From Mesorhizobium sp. LNHC252B00 (GTDB lineage: Bacteria > Pseudomonadota > Alphaproteobacteria > Rhizobiales > Rhizobiaceae), in contig NZ_AYWO01000014.1 of assembly GCF_000502955.1 (NCBI RefSeq), positions 30,511 through 66,971 on the forward strand: 36,461 bases of DNA, written 5' to 3'. A model generated the notes under the pieces. That model did not search any database and was not told the DNA's origin. It saw only the letters and a list, made by a program, of their open reading frames with translations. This document shows positions 19,098 through 27,189 of the stretch, in pieces. The translations under genes were made by a program, and so were the position numbers. The number at the start of each line of letters is the position of its first letter. Position 1 is the first letter of the stretch.

Positions 19098-21848
19098 ATG
19101 CCAACTGTAATTGTACCCGGCGCCAGCACTGAGGTTCGAACTCGGGTAGAGTCCCTCTTGGCCTCCCTCTTTGAGCAGGCATTAGGAATTGAGAGTCTAA
19201 TCCTCAGCCCGATATGCGCCCACGTCCTGCTCGAATGCGCGAGGTATTTGCCGGAGAAGGTCAGAGAACGCGAAATACTTTCCACGTCGACTGTATTTTT
19301 GACAACCCTCCTTATGGCCCGCAGGCTTGCCACTACTGTTTCTGACGATGCCGAACGGTTGAGCGACGAGTTCGATCAATTACGCCGTTGGGGCGAGCTC
19401 GTTCGGGGGGGCTTCTCCAGTCGCCTCGACGCCGCGGCCGAGAGTTTCTTTCAAAAAATCCCTGTACCGGACATTGAGTTGTTCAGGGGGATCGCGCCGG
19501 CAACTAGCCTCGTGGGCGTCCGCCTTGGTCCCGGGTTGACACATGTCTTCCAGGCCTGCGGCAGCAAGCGAGAAGTAAGGCTAACGGATATCGTCCTGCG
19601 AAGTCTCGATGACCCGGAAGCTCGCCTGCCGACGCGTATCGAAGAATGGCAGTTGGGTGCCCTGGTGAGGGGGATGAAGGGAGTCGCGAAGACTAAGGCG
19701 GGGCGCATCCCAAGGATGGTCAGGGAGGCAGATGACAAAGAGTTGTCGCTTTTCGTTCAAGATTACGCAGAAGCTCTGGCAACAATCCTGCGCAGCGCTG
19801 AGGACGAATTCACTTTTGCCCTCTTTGGGCCATGGGGCAGCGGAAAGACCACGCTCACGCGGCTGCTGAAGCCTTTGCTAGAATCCCCGGAAGACTTCGT
19901 CACACAGACTGGAGCACCCCAACAACCTTTTGCTAAGCTGCGCTACGAGGTCGTAGGCCACAATGCCTGGAAGTACCGTCAGGCGCCTGAAGCATGGGTG
20001 TACCTCTACAAGAGCCTCGTCGAGCGTGCGGGGGCCAGCCTGCGCAGTTTCGATAGGATGGCTCTGGCGGCCAGAGCGTCCCATTTTCGCTATGGGCCAT
20101 GGCCGCTCGTCGGCGCGCTGATGTCGCTCGCCCTATTGGCGATCCCTCTCAGCGCAACTTTGCAACTCGCAGCTGTACTGGGAGCCCTGATCGGGACAGG
20201 CGCGCTCGCTCACATGGCCGTAATCGCTCCCAAGGTGCAAACCAAGGTCAGAGCCATTTTCGCGAAGAACGCCAGGCTGAGCACTGGGCCGGAGCGGCTC
20301 GGTATGCTGGCACTGGTCGGGGAGGACGTGAAAGCGTTGCTGTCGGCTTGGACGAAGAAACCGCCCGACGTTCCGTCGAAGGGTGACGGAAGGAGCGAGT
20401 TTCCATCGACCAACGGGCAGAGGCGGTCCGTGCGGACCACGCTGGTGTTCCCCCTACTGATATTGGCAGCCGTGGCAGTTGGCTGGGCCTACGGTCTGTG
20501 CACATCGCCCCAGCCCCGAGAGGGTGGCTTTCTCATCCGGAGCCTTGAGGCGATCGCCCAAATCCTCGACGGCGGCGTTGGCGAAGGATTGCATAATGAA
20601 ACCGTGGGGCCCAAAAGCGCGCACAACCAGAAATCCGAAGAGCGTGCGGCAACCGATCCGGAAAACTGGATACTCTTGGCCTGGATTGGACTTGTCTTGG
20701 TCACCATCCTGGGCCCCTGGTGGATTTCCGCGCCCGGACCAGACCGTGTGCTGTTGATCGTCGACGACCTAGACCGATGCAGCCCAGACGACATGCTGAC
20801 TGTAATTGAGAACATGAAATTGTTGGTCGACGACCCGGTTCTCAGGAACAGATTGCAGGTGCTGATGCTGGTCGACGAACGGGTTCTGGCGTTTGCTATT
20901 GCCAAGCACTACACGGACATGATCGACGAACGCGCCGCCGACATTGTCGGAGCTAGTGCCGCTAACGCCAGGCTGATTGCGAAGCAAGAGATCGTTGCCG
21001 AGCAGAACGAAAAGCTGTTTGCCTGCCACCTCCGCTTCCCGGCGCTGAGTGATCGCGACGTAGCAGCCTTAGCCGTGAAGCTTTCCTCGCGCGAGCTTGA
21101 GGAAAGCGAAGAGCAGGAAAAGCAGGACGCGGAAGGGCGGCGAATTGACGAGCTGCAAAGGGCGGAAAGGGTTCTGCAAAATGCGGTAGCCGCCAAAGCC
21201 AGTGCGAAGTCGACCATCGAACTTGTGCGTGAAGGGCAGAAACGACCATTTGTCGATATCGATGCACCATCCTCAAAGCCGGTGCCAAAGCACTTGCGGG
21301 ATATGGGATTGGCGGATGCCTTCTTTCCCCCATCGGAGCAAGAAAAGACCGTCAGGATGCGACAGAACGCAGCGGCCGAGGAGTTTAACCGCAAGCTCGA
21401 AGCCCTGTCGGCTGAAGAGCGACTTGCCCAGAACCCCGACGTGATCAAGCGCTACGATCAGACCGTCGCGATGGAGGAGCAGGCCCGAGCGGACCTGGAA
21501 CGGGTTCGGAAACGATCGGCTCAGGCCGAAACCATTCAGGCAGACGCGCCGACGTTTCCCTTCAACGAGGGCGATGTCCGCTTCACAAAGGATGAGGTCG
21601 GCGAGCTGGGGCAACTTGTGCCAGGCTACTTCCGAGCGATCAACAGGCGCCCGTCACCACGTGCTATCCGCAACCTGCTCTTCAAGATCCAGCTCTTCCG
21701 TTTGTTGCTGCAGGTCCGCACGCCGAATCTGCCATTGGAAAGTCTCTCGATTGTTAGCATCTTGGACGCGTTCAAGCAGGCGGCGCAGATCGAGCCGACG
21801 GCAACGCAAGACGAAGAGACCGTCTCGATCGCGAGCCAGGTAATCTAA
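19098..21848 (+). CDS. KAP-family P-loop NTPase, membrane-anchored
   Basis: The protein (916 aa from ATG 19098, preceded by GGGGGAGG) belongs to the KAP family named after Kidins220/ARMS and PifA, the latter an F-plasmid phage-exclusion protein. Walker A is GPWGSGKTT at residues 244-252 and Walker B is LLIVDDLDRCSPDDM, with Asp556, Asp557 and Asp559. As usual in KAP proteins, membrane spans lie between them: about residues 335-378 (two spans), 447-467 and 524-543. The N-terminal 230 residues are helical and unassigned. A coiled-coil-rich stretch (ELEESEEQEKQDAEGRRIDELQRAERVL) follows, and the C-terminus (GYFRAINRRPSPRAIRNLLFKIQLFRLL) is the typical helical end. It stands alone in orientation at the right of the defence-like segment. 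A role in phage exclusion is inferred from family and context. Confidence 0.85.
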   Translation: MPTVIVPGASTEVRTRVESLLASLFEQALGIESLILSPICAHVLLECARYLPEKVREREILSTSTVFLTTLLMARRLATTVSDDAERLSDEFDQLRRWGELVRGGFSSRLDAAAESFFQKIPVPDIELFRGIAPATSLVGVRLGPGLTHVFQACGSKREVRLTDIVLRSLDDPEARLPTRIEEWQLGALVRGMKGVAKTKAGRIPRMVREADDKELSLFVQDYAEALATILRSAEDEFTFALFGPWGSGKTTLTRLLKPLLESPEDFVTQTGAPQQPFAKLRYEVVGHNAWKYRQAPEAWVYLYKSLVERAGASLRSFDRMALAARASHFRYGPWPLVGALMSLALLAIPLSATLQLAAVLGALIGTGALAHMAVIAPKVQTKVRAIFAKNARLSTGPERLGMLALVGEDVKALLSAWTKKPPDVPSKGDGRSEFPSTNGQRRSVRTTLVFPLLILAAVAVGWAYGLCTSPQPREGGFLIRSLEAIAQILDGGVGEGLHNETVGPKSAHNQKSEERAATDPENWILLAWIGLVLVTILGPWWISAPGPDRVLLIVDDLDRCSPDDMLTVIENMKLLVDDPVLRNRLQVLMLVDERVLAFAIAKHYTDMIDERAADIVGASAANARLIAKQEIVAEQNEKLFACHLRFPALSDRDVAALAVKLSSRELEESEEQEKQDAEGRRIDELQRAERVLQNAVAAKASAKSTIELVREGQKRPFVDIDAPSSKPVPKHLRDMGLADAFFPPSEQEKTVRMRQNAAAEEFNRKLEALSAEERLAQNPDVIKRYDQTVAMEEQARADLERVRKRSAQAETIQADAPTFPFNEGDVRFTKDEVGELGQLVPGYFRAINRRPSPRAIRNLLFKIQLFRLLLQVRTPNLPLESLSIVSILDAFKQAAQIEPTATQDEETVSIASQVI

Positions 21849-21913
21849 TGCGACAATACCGCAGATCCCGTGCTCGCGGCCGTGCCTCCCGCCACTAACG
21901 ACCCATCAGCCGA

Positions 21914-22010
21914 ACCGGACGGCTTGCGCTTCCGTGCCCGTGCTGCGGCGGACGCATGATCATCATCGCGATGTTCGAACGGGGAGGCAGTTGCTCAGAC
22001 CGCCACACCA
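21914..22010 (+). pseudogene. C-terminal remnant of an IS91-family transposase
   Basis: In one frame from 21920 the reading is RLALPCPCCGGRMIIIAMFERGG, which matches the C-terminal zinc-finger-like end (PCxCCGGxMxII) of IS91-type transposases in rhizobia. Upstream and downstream the similarity stops and no complete element is present. It shows that a transposon once sat next to the KAP gene. Confidence 0.65.
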
Positions 22011-22150
22011 TTTTGTGATGCGATCTTTCAAAGAACGGCAAGTTGAAGCGCCATAGCCGACGCCTCCCGCGAGATTCTGACCTTCCTATGCATTGCACCC
22101 ACAGGTGAAGAGACCGTCGAGATGGATCTTTCGTTCAGAAGGAAACTGCC

Positions 22151-22381
22151 ATGCGAACCACCGAACGTGATCGACCGCCTTCCGGCTGGTTTGTGGTCGA
22201 CGTGATGCGCCGCGAAGCCCGGAAGTGGGACTGGACGGCGCTTATGACCGATACGCATCCTGATGACGATCTAGAAGCTCGGATCTTTGCGAAGCAGTGC
22301 TGGGTCCGCATTCCCGGCAAGCACCGAAACCGAGATGAGGCTTGGGATATGTTCGAGGCGATGTCAGCCACGCGGCACTGA
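22151..22381 (+). CDS. Hypothetical protein, 76 aa
   Basis: The ORF has AAGGAA about eight bases before its ATG. The product (MRTTERDRPPSGWFVVDVMRREARKWDWTALMTD...) is small, soluble and rich in charged residues, with a WDWTAL core and a tail RIPGKHRNRDEAWDMFEAMSA. I recognise no domain. It lies between the IS91 remnant and the second att-like core; a role in the mobile element is possible but not shown. Confidence 0.55.
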   Translation: MRTTERDRPPSGWFVVDVMRREARKWDWTALMTDTHPDDDLEARIFAKQCWVRIPGKHRNRDEAWDMFEAMSATRH

Positions 22382-22569
22382 CTGACTTTCATTCCGCAGA
22401 AGAGAAACGAACAGCCCGCTGCCGCTGGTGGCGGTGTTTCATGTCGCCTTTCATGTCGCGCACCAGTAAAAACCGTTGAAAACCAAGGATACTCAGTTGC
22501 AACATGAAACGCGGACATTTCTGCATTTGAGGGTACGTTAAGATGCTAAATTCACTACAGAAAGAAGTT

Positions 22570-22655
22570 GTGCCCAGAGGCAAATGAGGAAATATGTCTG
22601 TGCCTTCAGGTGTTACCACTCTCAAAGAAACCAAGAAATACAACAATATATTTCT
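22570..22655. other. Second, degenerate att-like core plus hairpin
   Basis: GTGCCCAGAGGC (22570-22581) is identical to 12 bases of the tRNA-Phe-like core at 10822-10833. A few bases on, AATGAGGAAAT recalls AAGTGAAGAAAAT of the first site, and 64 bases after the core AGAAATA...TATTTCT (22634-22655) repeats the hairpin at 10904-10930, with TATTTCTGTGG shared. The order, core then hairpin, is the same in both. I interpret the two sites as ends of a once-mobile segment or tandem islands; the core here is shorter and decayed, and it abuts the end of the type I secretion adaptor gene. Confidence 0.55.
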
Positions 22656-22665
22656 GTGGCTTATT

Positions 22666-23979
22666 TCATTCCTCCCGGAATGTCCGACTGATTTGGTCCG
22701 ACAGCGGCTTCACGAAATAGGAAAGCGCCGTACGCTCGCCCGTCTCGACCATCGCTTCGGCCGGCATACCGGGCACGAGTGTCAGCCCCTTGAGCTTCGT
22801 CAGTTCCGCCTGCGGAACCGACAGGCGCACCAGGTAGTACGAAATGCCGTTTTTTTCGTCCGTCGCCAGATCGGCTGCGATCCGGCTGACATATCCGTTC
22901 AATTCCGGCGTGGTTCTCAGATTGAAGGCTGACATCCGCAGCACGGCCTTGTGACCAAGCTGGATTTGGTCGATGTCCTTCGGGGTGATTCGTACTTCAA
23001 GCGCAAGATCGTCGCCTTCCGGCACGATTAGCATGATCGGATCGGCGGGCGTAATCACTCCGCCGACCGTATGAACTGCGAGTTGTTGAATGGTGCCTGA
23101 CTGCGGCGCGACGATATCGATCCGTCGCAGTTCTTGTTCAGCCGCCACCTTGCGCTCACCATACTCCCCGACCTGCGCCTGAACCTCTCTGAGCTCCTGG
23201 CCGACTTCGGTCTTGAAATCCTGATCGATCTGCGGGATCTGCAGGCGCGTTTCGGCTATGCGGGCTGCTGTCTGTGCCTGATCTGCGATCTTCTCACCGC
23301 GTTCGCCACCGAAAGTGGCAACCTGGATCTTCAGGCTGTTCAACCGTTGGTCCGAGACAATGCCTTGGTCGCGCAGCCCACTCAGAACAGCAATTTCCTT
23401 TAGGAGAACCTCGATCCTTTTTTCACAGGCAATTTCCTGCGCCTCGAATCCTTCGATCTCGTGGTGATATTGAGTAATGTGTTCCGCCAGTTGCGCCTGC
23501 TTTCCGTCGCGGGATTGTCTGCGGAATTCGAACAGCAGCGTCTCGCTATGTATTGCCGAAGCTACGTCCGGAACATCTCTTCGGGCGAGCAGCCAGTCCG
23601 GGAAGGCGATCTCCGCGAGATCGTCACGCTCAGCATCGAGTCGTGCCTGGTAGGCGGCGAGCTCATCGAGCCGCTTGGTGACTATGGCGAGATTAGCGCG
23701 CGTCTGGGTGGCATCGAGCCGCATGAGGATGTCGCCGGCTTTTACTTTTTCGCCTTCGCGCACCAGGATTTCTCCCACCACCCCGCCGGTCGGGTGCTGC
23801 ACCTTCTTGACATAGGAATCGACGACAAAGTGTCCGGACGCGACAACCGCACCGGAGAGATTCGTGAAGGCCGCCCAGGCTCCGGCTCCTCCCACAAAGA
23901 TTACGCTCGCCACAAGGCCCGCCACCAGGTGGCGGCGAATGGAGCTGGAAACGTCATTGTTCTGATGAATGCCGGACAC
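22666..23979 (-). CDS. prsE: Type I secretion periplasmic adaptor (HlyD/PrsE family)
   Basis: The product has 437 aa. A GTG start at 23979 is preceded by GGAGG six bases upstream. One N-terminal membrane span (LVAGLVASVIFVGGAGAWAAF) anchors it in the inner membrane; then comes a lipoyl-like barrel (VVASGHFVVDSYVKKVQHPTGGVVGEILVREGEKVKAGDILMRLD), a long coiled-coil hairpin and a second barrel (IDIVAPQSGTIQQLAVHTVGGVITPADPIMLIVPEGDDLALEVRI). The C-terminal region (LVPGMPAEAMVETGERTALSYFVKPLSDQI) is the standard HlyD/PrsE end. It overlaps the ABC gene by 26 bases, so both are one unit. No TolC-type outer-membrane partner is in the window. The symbol follows the rhizobial PrsDE family. Confidence 0.9.
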   Translation of the reverse strand: MSGIHQNNDVSSSIRRHLVAGLVASVIFVGGAGAWAAFTNLSGAVVASGHFVVDSYVKKVQHPTGGVVGEILVREGEKVKAGDILMRLDATQTRANLAIVTKRLDELAAYQARLDAERDDLAEIAFPDWLLARRDVPDVASAIHSETLLFEFRRQSRDGKQAQLAEHITQYHHEIEGFEAQEIACEKRIEVLLKEIAVLSGLRDQGIVSDQRLNSLKIQVATFGGERGEKIADQAQTAARIAETRLQIPQIDQDFKTEVGQELREVQAQVGEYGERKVAAEQELRRIDIVAPQSGTIQQLAVHTVGGVITPADPIMLIVPEGDDLALEVRITPKDIDQIQLGHKAVLRMSAFNLRTTPELNGYVSRIAADLATDEKNGISYYLVRLSVPQAELTKLKGLTLVPGMPAEAMVETGERTALSYFVKPLSDQISRTFREE

Positions 23980-25744
23980 CGGGATCCTCCATGTCAGCGC
24001 GCTCTCCCACGTTATCCTGTGTAGATTCGATGGCCTTGACGCCAGCGCCTCTTGCCATCGCTGTCCCCTTCAGGACTTTGGAAAGCGCTTCACCACGCGC
24101 ACCGAATGCTCGCTGCCGTCCACCTTCCATCACCAACACCAAATCCACGGCGCGGATGGCGCTGGGCCGATGGGCGACGACAACCGCAATGCCCTTGCGC
24201 TCGCGCACGGAGGCGATCGCCTTAATGACCGCAGCCTCGCCTTCCGAATCGAGATTGGCATTAGGTTCATCCAGCACAACAAGGAAAGGGTCTCGATAAA
24301 GAGCACGGGCAAGACCGATACGCTGGCGCTGCCCGGCGGAAAGTGCCGATCCGGCCTCACCGATCGGAGTTTCGTAGCCGTGCTCAAATCGGAGGATCAG
24401 TTCGTGCGTGCCCGCTGCTTTCGCCGCGGCGACAATAGCCTCAGGGTCAGGATTATCTTCAAAACGAGCGATGTTTTCGGCAATGGTGCCGTCGAACAGT
24501 TCAACACCTTGCGGCAGATAGCCGATATGACGGCCTAGTGCTTCCCGGTCCCATTGATCGAGGCTTGCGCTGTCGATGCGAACTTTTCCGGCGACCGGCG
24601 CCCATGCGCCGACGATGGCGCGCGAGAGTGTCGACTTGCCCGAGCCCGATGCACCGATGATCCCGAGTGCGCTTCCCGCCTGAATGGCAAACGCAAGGCC
24701 GGTCACGGTCGGCTTCCTTGCGCCGGGCGGAACGATTGTCACGCCTTCGAGGCGCAGTTCGCGTTCAGGTGCAGGCATTGGCATAACGGCAGCGGATTCA
24801 GGAACCTTTTCCAGGAGGTCCTCCAGCCGCGCCCAACCCTGGCGCGCCATGAGGAAAGGTTTCCAGCTTGAAATGGCCAGATCGACCGGAGCCAGCGCAC
24901 GCCCCATCATGATCGAACTGGCAATCATAACCCCGGCCGTAGCCTCCTGTCTGATGACAAGGTACGCGCCGACGGCAAGAATGGCCGATTGCAGCAGCAC
25001 GCGCAGCGATTTTGAAATGGCACCCAGCCCACCTGCCACGTCCCCAGCTTTCCGGTTGGCGGCCAGAAACTTGGCATTGGCCTTTTGCCATCGGGCAGCG
25101 ATCCGCTTTCCAAGACCGAGAGCTTGCACGACCTCGGCATTGCAACGCGCTGCTTGCAGCAGACCATTGCGTGCCATGTTGTGGGAAACGGTATCGCTTA
25201 TCGGCCGTTGCGAGAGAGTGTTGGCAAGGAGTGTCAGAGATGTGAGACCGACCGCCCCGATAAGTGCCGTCATGCCGATCCAGAAATGAAGGAGGAAGCA
25301 AATGCCAAGATAAAACAGCATCCATGGCAGATCGAAGAACGCTGTCGGACCGTTTCCACCTAAGAAGCCGCGAACATTGTCGAGATCGCGAAGCGGCTGT
25401 AAGCCGTCGCCCGGCATGCGCGTTGAAAGCGGAAGGCGAACGATCGCATTGTGAACGCGTCCGGAAAACTCTCCATCGAAACGCTCGCCAATCCGCAGCA
25501 GCACGCGGGCGCGCAAAATGTCGAGCAAGCATTGGAACGCATAAAGCCCCGCAGCAAGCACGACGAGCCCCACCAGCGTCGATACGCTGCCACTTGCCAG
25601 AACGCGGTCATAGACTTGAAGCATGAACAGCGGCGAGATCAGCGCAAGCACATTGACCACGCCGCTGATCAACAGAATTCCCCAAATAGCGGAAGTCAGA
25701 GGGAAAGGTCTCAAAGCTGAATCCTTCAAGGAATGGTTACTCAC
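23954..25744 (-). CDS. prsD: Type I secretion ABC transporter permease/ATPase (PrsD family)
   Basis: The GTG start at 25744 (GGAG six to seven bases upstream, MSNHSLKDSAL) is preferred over a longer TTG-start reading to 25801. The 596-residue protein has six membrane spans (SAIWGILLISGVVNVLALISPLFMLQVYDRVL onward), then a nucleotide-binding domain with Walker A GASGSGKST, Q-loop LPQGVELFDGTIAENIARF, signature LSAGQRQRIGLARAL, and Walker B FLVVLDEPNANLD. This is the T1SS exporter class of rhizobial PrsD, which secretes RTX proteins, NodO and glycanases. It lies downstream of the nod-box-preceded RTX gene in the same direction, separated by about 355 bases with a terminator-like hairpin, so co-regulation is plausible but not certain. 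Confidence 0.9.
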   Translation of the reverse strand: MSNHSLKDSALRPFPLTSAIWGILLISGVVNVLALISPLFMLQVYDRVLASGSVSTLVGLVVLAAGLYAFQCLLDILRARVLLRIGERFDGEFSGRVHNAIVRLPLSTRMPGDGLQPLRDLDNVRGFLGGNGPTAFFDLPWMLFYLGICFLLHFWIGMTALIGAVGLTSLTLLANTLSQRPISDTVSHNMARNGLLQAARCNAEVVQALGLGKRIAARWQKANAKFLAANRKAGDVAGGLGAISKSLRVLLQSAILAVGAYLVIRQEATAGVMIASSIMMGRALAPVDLAISSWKPFLMARQGWARLEDLLEKVPESAAVMPMPAPERELRLEGVTIVPPGARKPTVTGLAFAIQAGSALGIIGASGSGKSTLSRAIVGAWAPVAGKVRIDSASLDQWDREALGRHIGYLPQGVELFDGTIAENIARFEDNPDPEAIVAAAKAAGTHELILRFEHGYETPIGEAGSALSAGQRQRIGLARALYRDPFLVVLDEPNANLDSEGEAAVIKAIASVRERKGIAVVVAHRPSAIRAVDLVLVMEGGRQRAFGARGEALSKVLKGTAMARGAGVKAIESTQDNVGERADMEDPGVRHSSEQ

Positions 25745-26052
25745 GTAGGTCTCCGTGAGGATCTGGCGACCCAGCTCCCTATATTGCTCCCCGAGCGGCA
25801 ACCGACTCGCTGATTCAGGATCAGTGCTCCCGCCGAATATGTTTGGTTTGGCATCTAATGGAGCGGGTCAACAACAACACCGTCCGGCTGAAGGTTTGGA
25901 AGGGATTCATCGTGGCCGGCCGCAAGGGCCCGAACAGACGCCTTCAGGGAGATTTCGGTGTACGACCAGCGCGACGTGCAGGGCTTCGTCAAGCTGTACA
26001 CGCTGCGACTGCTCCCGGGCGCCCCGGCCCATCGCAAGTAGCGGAGACGGAA
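25745..26052. other. Spacer between RTX gene and secretion genes
   Basis: The spacer has no gene with a ribosome binding site. On the plus strand a reading EISVYDQRDVQGFVKLYTLRLLPGAPAHRK ending at 26040 looks coding-like and may be the 3' end of a lost gene. I could not assign it to a family. Confidence 0.4.
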
Positions 26053-26079
26053 AGCGCCCGCCCAGGGGGCGGGGCGCTG
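26053..26079. terminator. GC-rich hairpin, likely terminator at the end of the RTX gene
   Basis: AGCGCCCGCCC and GGGCGGGGCGCT form an approximately 11-bp stem with one bulged G. On the minus strand it follows the RTX stop by about 20 bases and ends in TTTCC, a short U-tract; on the plus strand it is followed by GTTCCGTATCGTTTTT. It could act in both directions. If it terminates fully, the secretion genes need another promoter. Confidence 0.6.
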
Positions 26080-26099
26080 TTCCGTATCGTTTTTCTGGA

Positions 26100-26900
26100 T
26101 CAAACGAAGGTGAAGTCCGACGCGGTCAGGCCTAGGTCGGCCACGGTGACCACACCGCCCAGGTGGGCGAACTCGTGCGCGCTGCCGTCGGCGGTGACAT
26201 AGGCCAGAGTTGCGACTCTGTCGGTGTAGCTGCTTTGGTAGACAATGATGTCGCCGGCGTGCTCGCCGGAGATCGCACTCGCTGCCTCATTAGCAGAGTT
26301 GAAAGATTCGCCAGTGATTACCACGACATGTTCGCCGTTCGCACCCGAGGCCGCGCCACTGTAGAAGCTGCTCACCGGGTAGCCGGACTGTATACTGGCG
26401 TTGTTGACGAAGTTCGCGCCAAAACCGTCGTTGTAGAGGCCCACCGCATCGAAGGCGAACTTGTCCTCCGCCGGGTTGAAATCGGTGATAGTGGTAATGT
26501 CCGGCTTCGACCCGACACTCGGATCGACCCCAGGCACCGGATTGTGGAACTGGAACACGAACGTGTCATTGTCGGTGCCCCCGGTCAACGTATCCTGGCC
26601 GTCACCCACGTAGAGGACATCCTGGCCGGGACCGCCGCTGAGCCTGTCATTGTCCTCACCGGAGATGCGCGCGTTGAAGCGGCCGTTGTCGCCGGAGAGA
26701 TCGTCCCAGCCATCTCCGCCGAAGATGCGGTCGTTACCCTCGCCGCCAAGGGCTCGGTCACTGCCCGGGCCAGCCGAGATCTCGTCGTTGCCGCCACGAC
26801 CGTCAATCCAGTCACCGCCCTGGAAACCCTCCATCCAATCTTCACCCTTGGTGCCGAGGAGTGTTTCGGCATCCGGGCTACCCTCGATAATGTTTGCCAT
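26100..26900 (-). CDS. RTX calcium-binding secreted protein, NodO-like
   Basis: ATG 26900 has AGGAG nine bases upstream and starts MANIIEGSPDAETLLGTKGEDWMEG; the 266-residue product has no signal peptide, as in type I substrates. The first half is a row of glycine/aspartate RTX repeats (GGNDEISAGPGSD, GGEGNDRIFGGDGWDDLSG, SGEDNDRLSGGPGQDVL, GDGQDTLTGGTDNDTFVF) that bind calcium. The second half is a beta-rich domain, and the C-terminus LGLTASDFTFV fits a type I export signal. Length (NodO about 284 aa), the nod box before it and the PrsDE pair after it suggest a NodO-type nodulation effector. Clear homology to NodO is not proven by eye because RTX repeats are low in information. Confidence 0.85.
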   Translation of the reverse strand: MANIIEGSPDAETLLGTKGEDWMEGFQGGDWIDGRGGNDEISAGPGSDRALGGEGNDRIFGGDGWDDLSGDNGRFNARISGEDNDRLSGGPGQDVLYVGDGQDTLTGGTDNDTFVFQFHNPVPGVDPSVGSKPDITTITDFNPAEDKFAFDAVGLYNDGFGANFVNNASIQSGYPVSSFYSGAASGANGEHVVVITGESFNSANEAASAISGEHAGDIIVYQSSYTDRVATLAYVTADGSAHEFAHLGGVVTVADLGLTASDFTFV

Positions 26901-26956
26901 CGAAAAATACTCCTGATGATGCACCCTGCCTGACGCGTTCATATTGCTCATCGGGT

Positions 26957-27004
26957 AATTAGAGAAATCGATTGCTTGGATAGACACACATTTACGAAAT
27001 GGAT
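26957..27004 (-). promoter_or_regulatory. nod box upstream of the RTX gene
   Basis: On the minus strand the site starts ATCCATTTCGTAAATG, which fits the consensus ATCCAYNNYRYRRATG fully, then a spacer and ATCCAAGCAATCGATTT, the ATC-N9-GAT NodD-binding core. The spacer between ATG and ATC is seven bases, one more than the consensus six. The box ends about 55 bases before the RTX start. It predicts NodD- and flavonoid-dependent expression of the RTX gene. Confidence 0.85.
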
Positions 27005-27072
27005 GCATTCACGTTCACTTCGCCCTTCCGCTGAGCAGTAGCGGGCTCGCAGGCGGCGGGGAATCTGGTCGC

Positions 27073-27085
27073 CCAAGCAATCGAT
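27073..27085 (+). repeat. Nod-box-core-like fragment, inverted to the RTX nod box
   Basis: CCAAGCAATCGAT on the plus strand is identical, in the opposite orientation, to the core of the RTX nod box (26967-26979). The upstream half (ATCC...ATG) of a nod box is missing, so it is probably a decayed box or a recombination leftover. Confidence 0.4.
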
Positions 27086-27189
27086 CTGAAGATTGGACAC
27101 TCAAACCGGACCGGGACAACACTTCGTAAGCCGTCCTAGTTCCGCCCCAAACTTCTCTCTGTTGCTCGACGCCGGCATACCCGCACCGT

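Noticed and set aside
25755..26135. Rightward ORF over the start of the secretion genes
   Set aside because: No ribosome binding site and no recognisable sequence except a possible 3' remnant at 25950-26040.
26163..26933. 256-codon open frame on the plus strand opposite the RTX gene
   Set aside because: Valine-alanine-rich antisense of the glycine-aspartate repeats; not a real protein.
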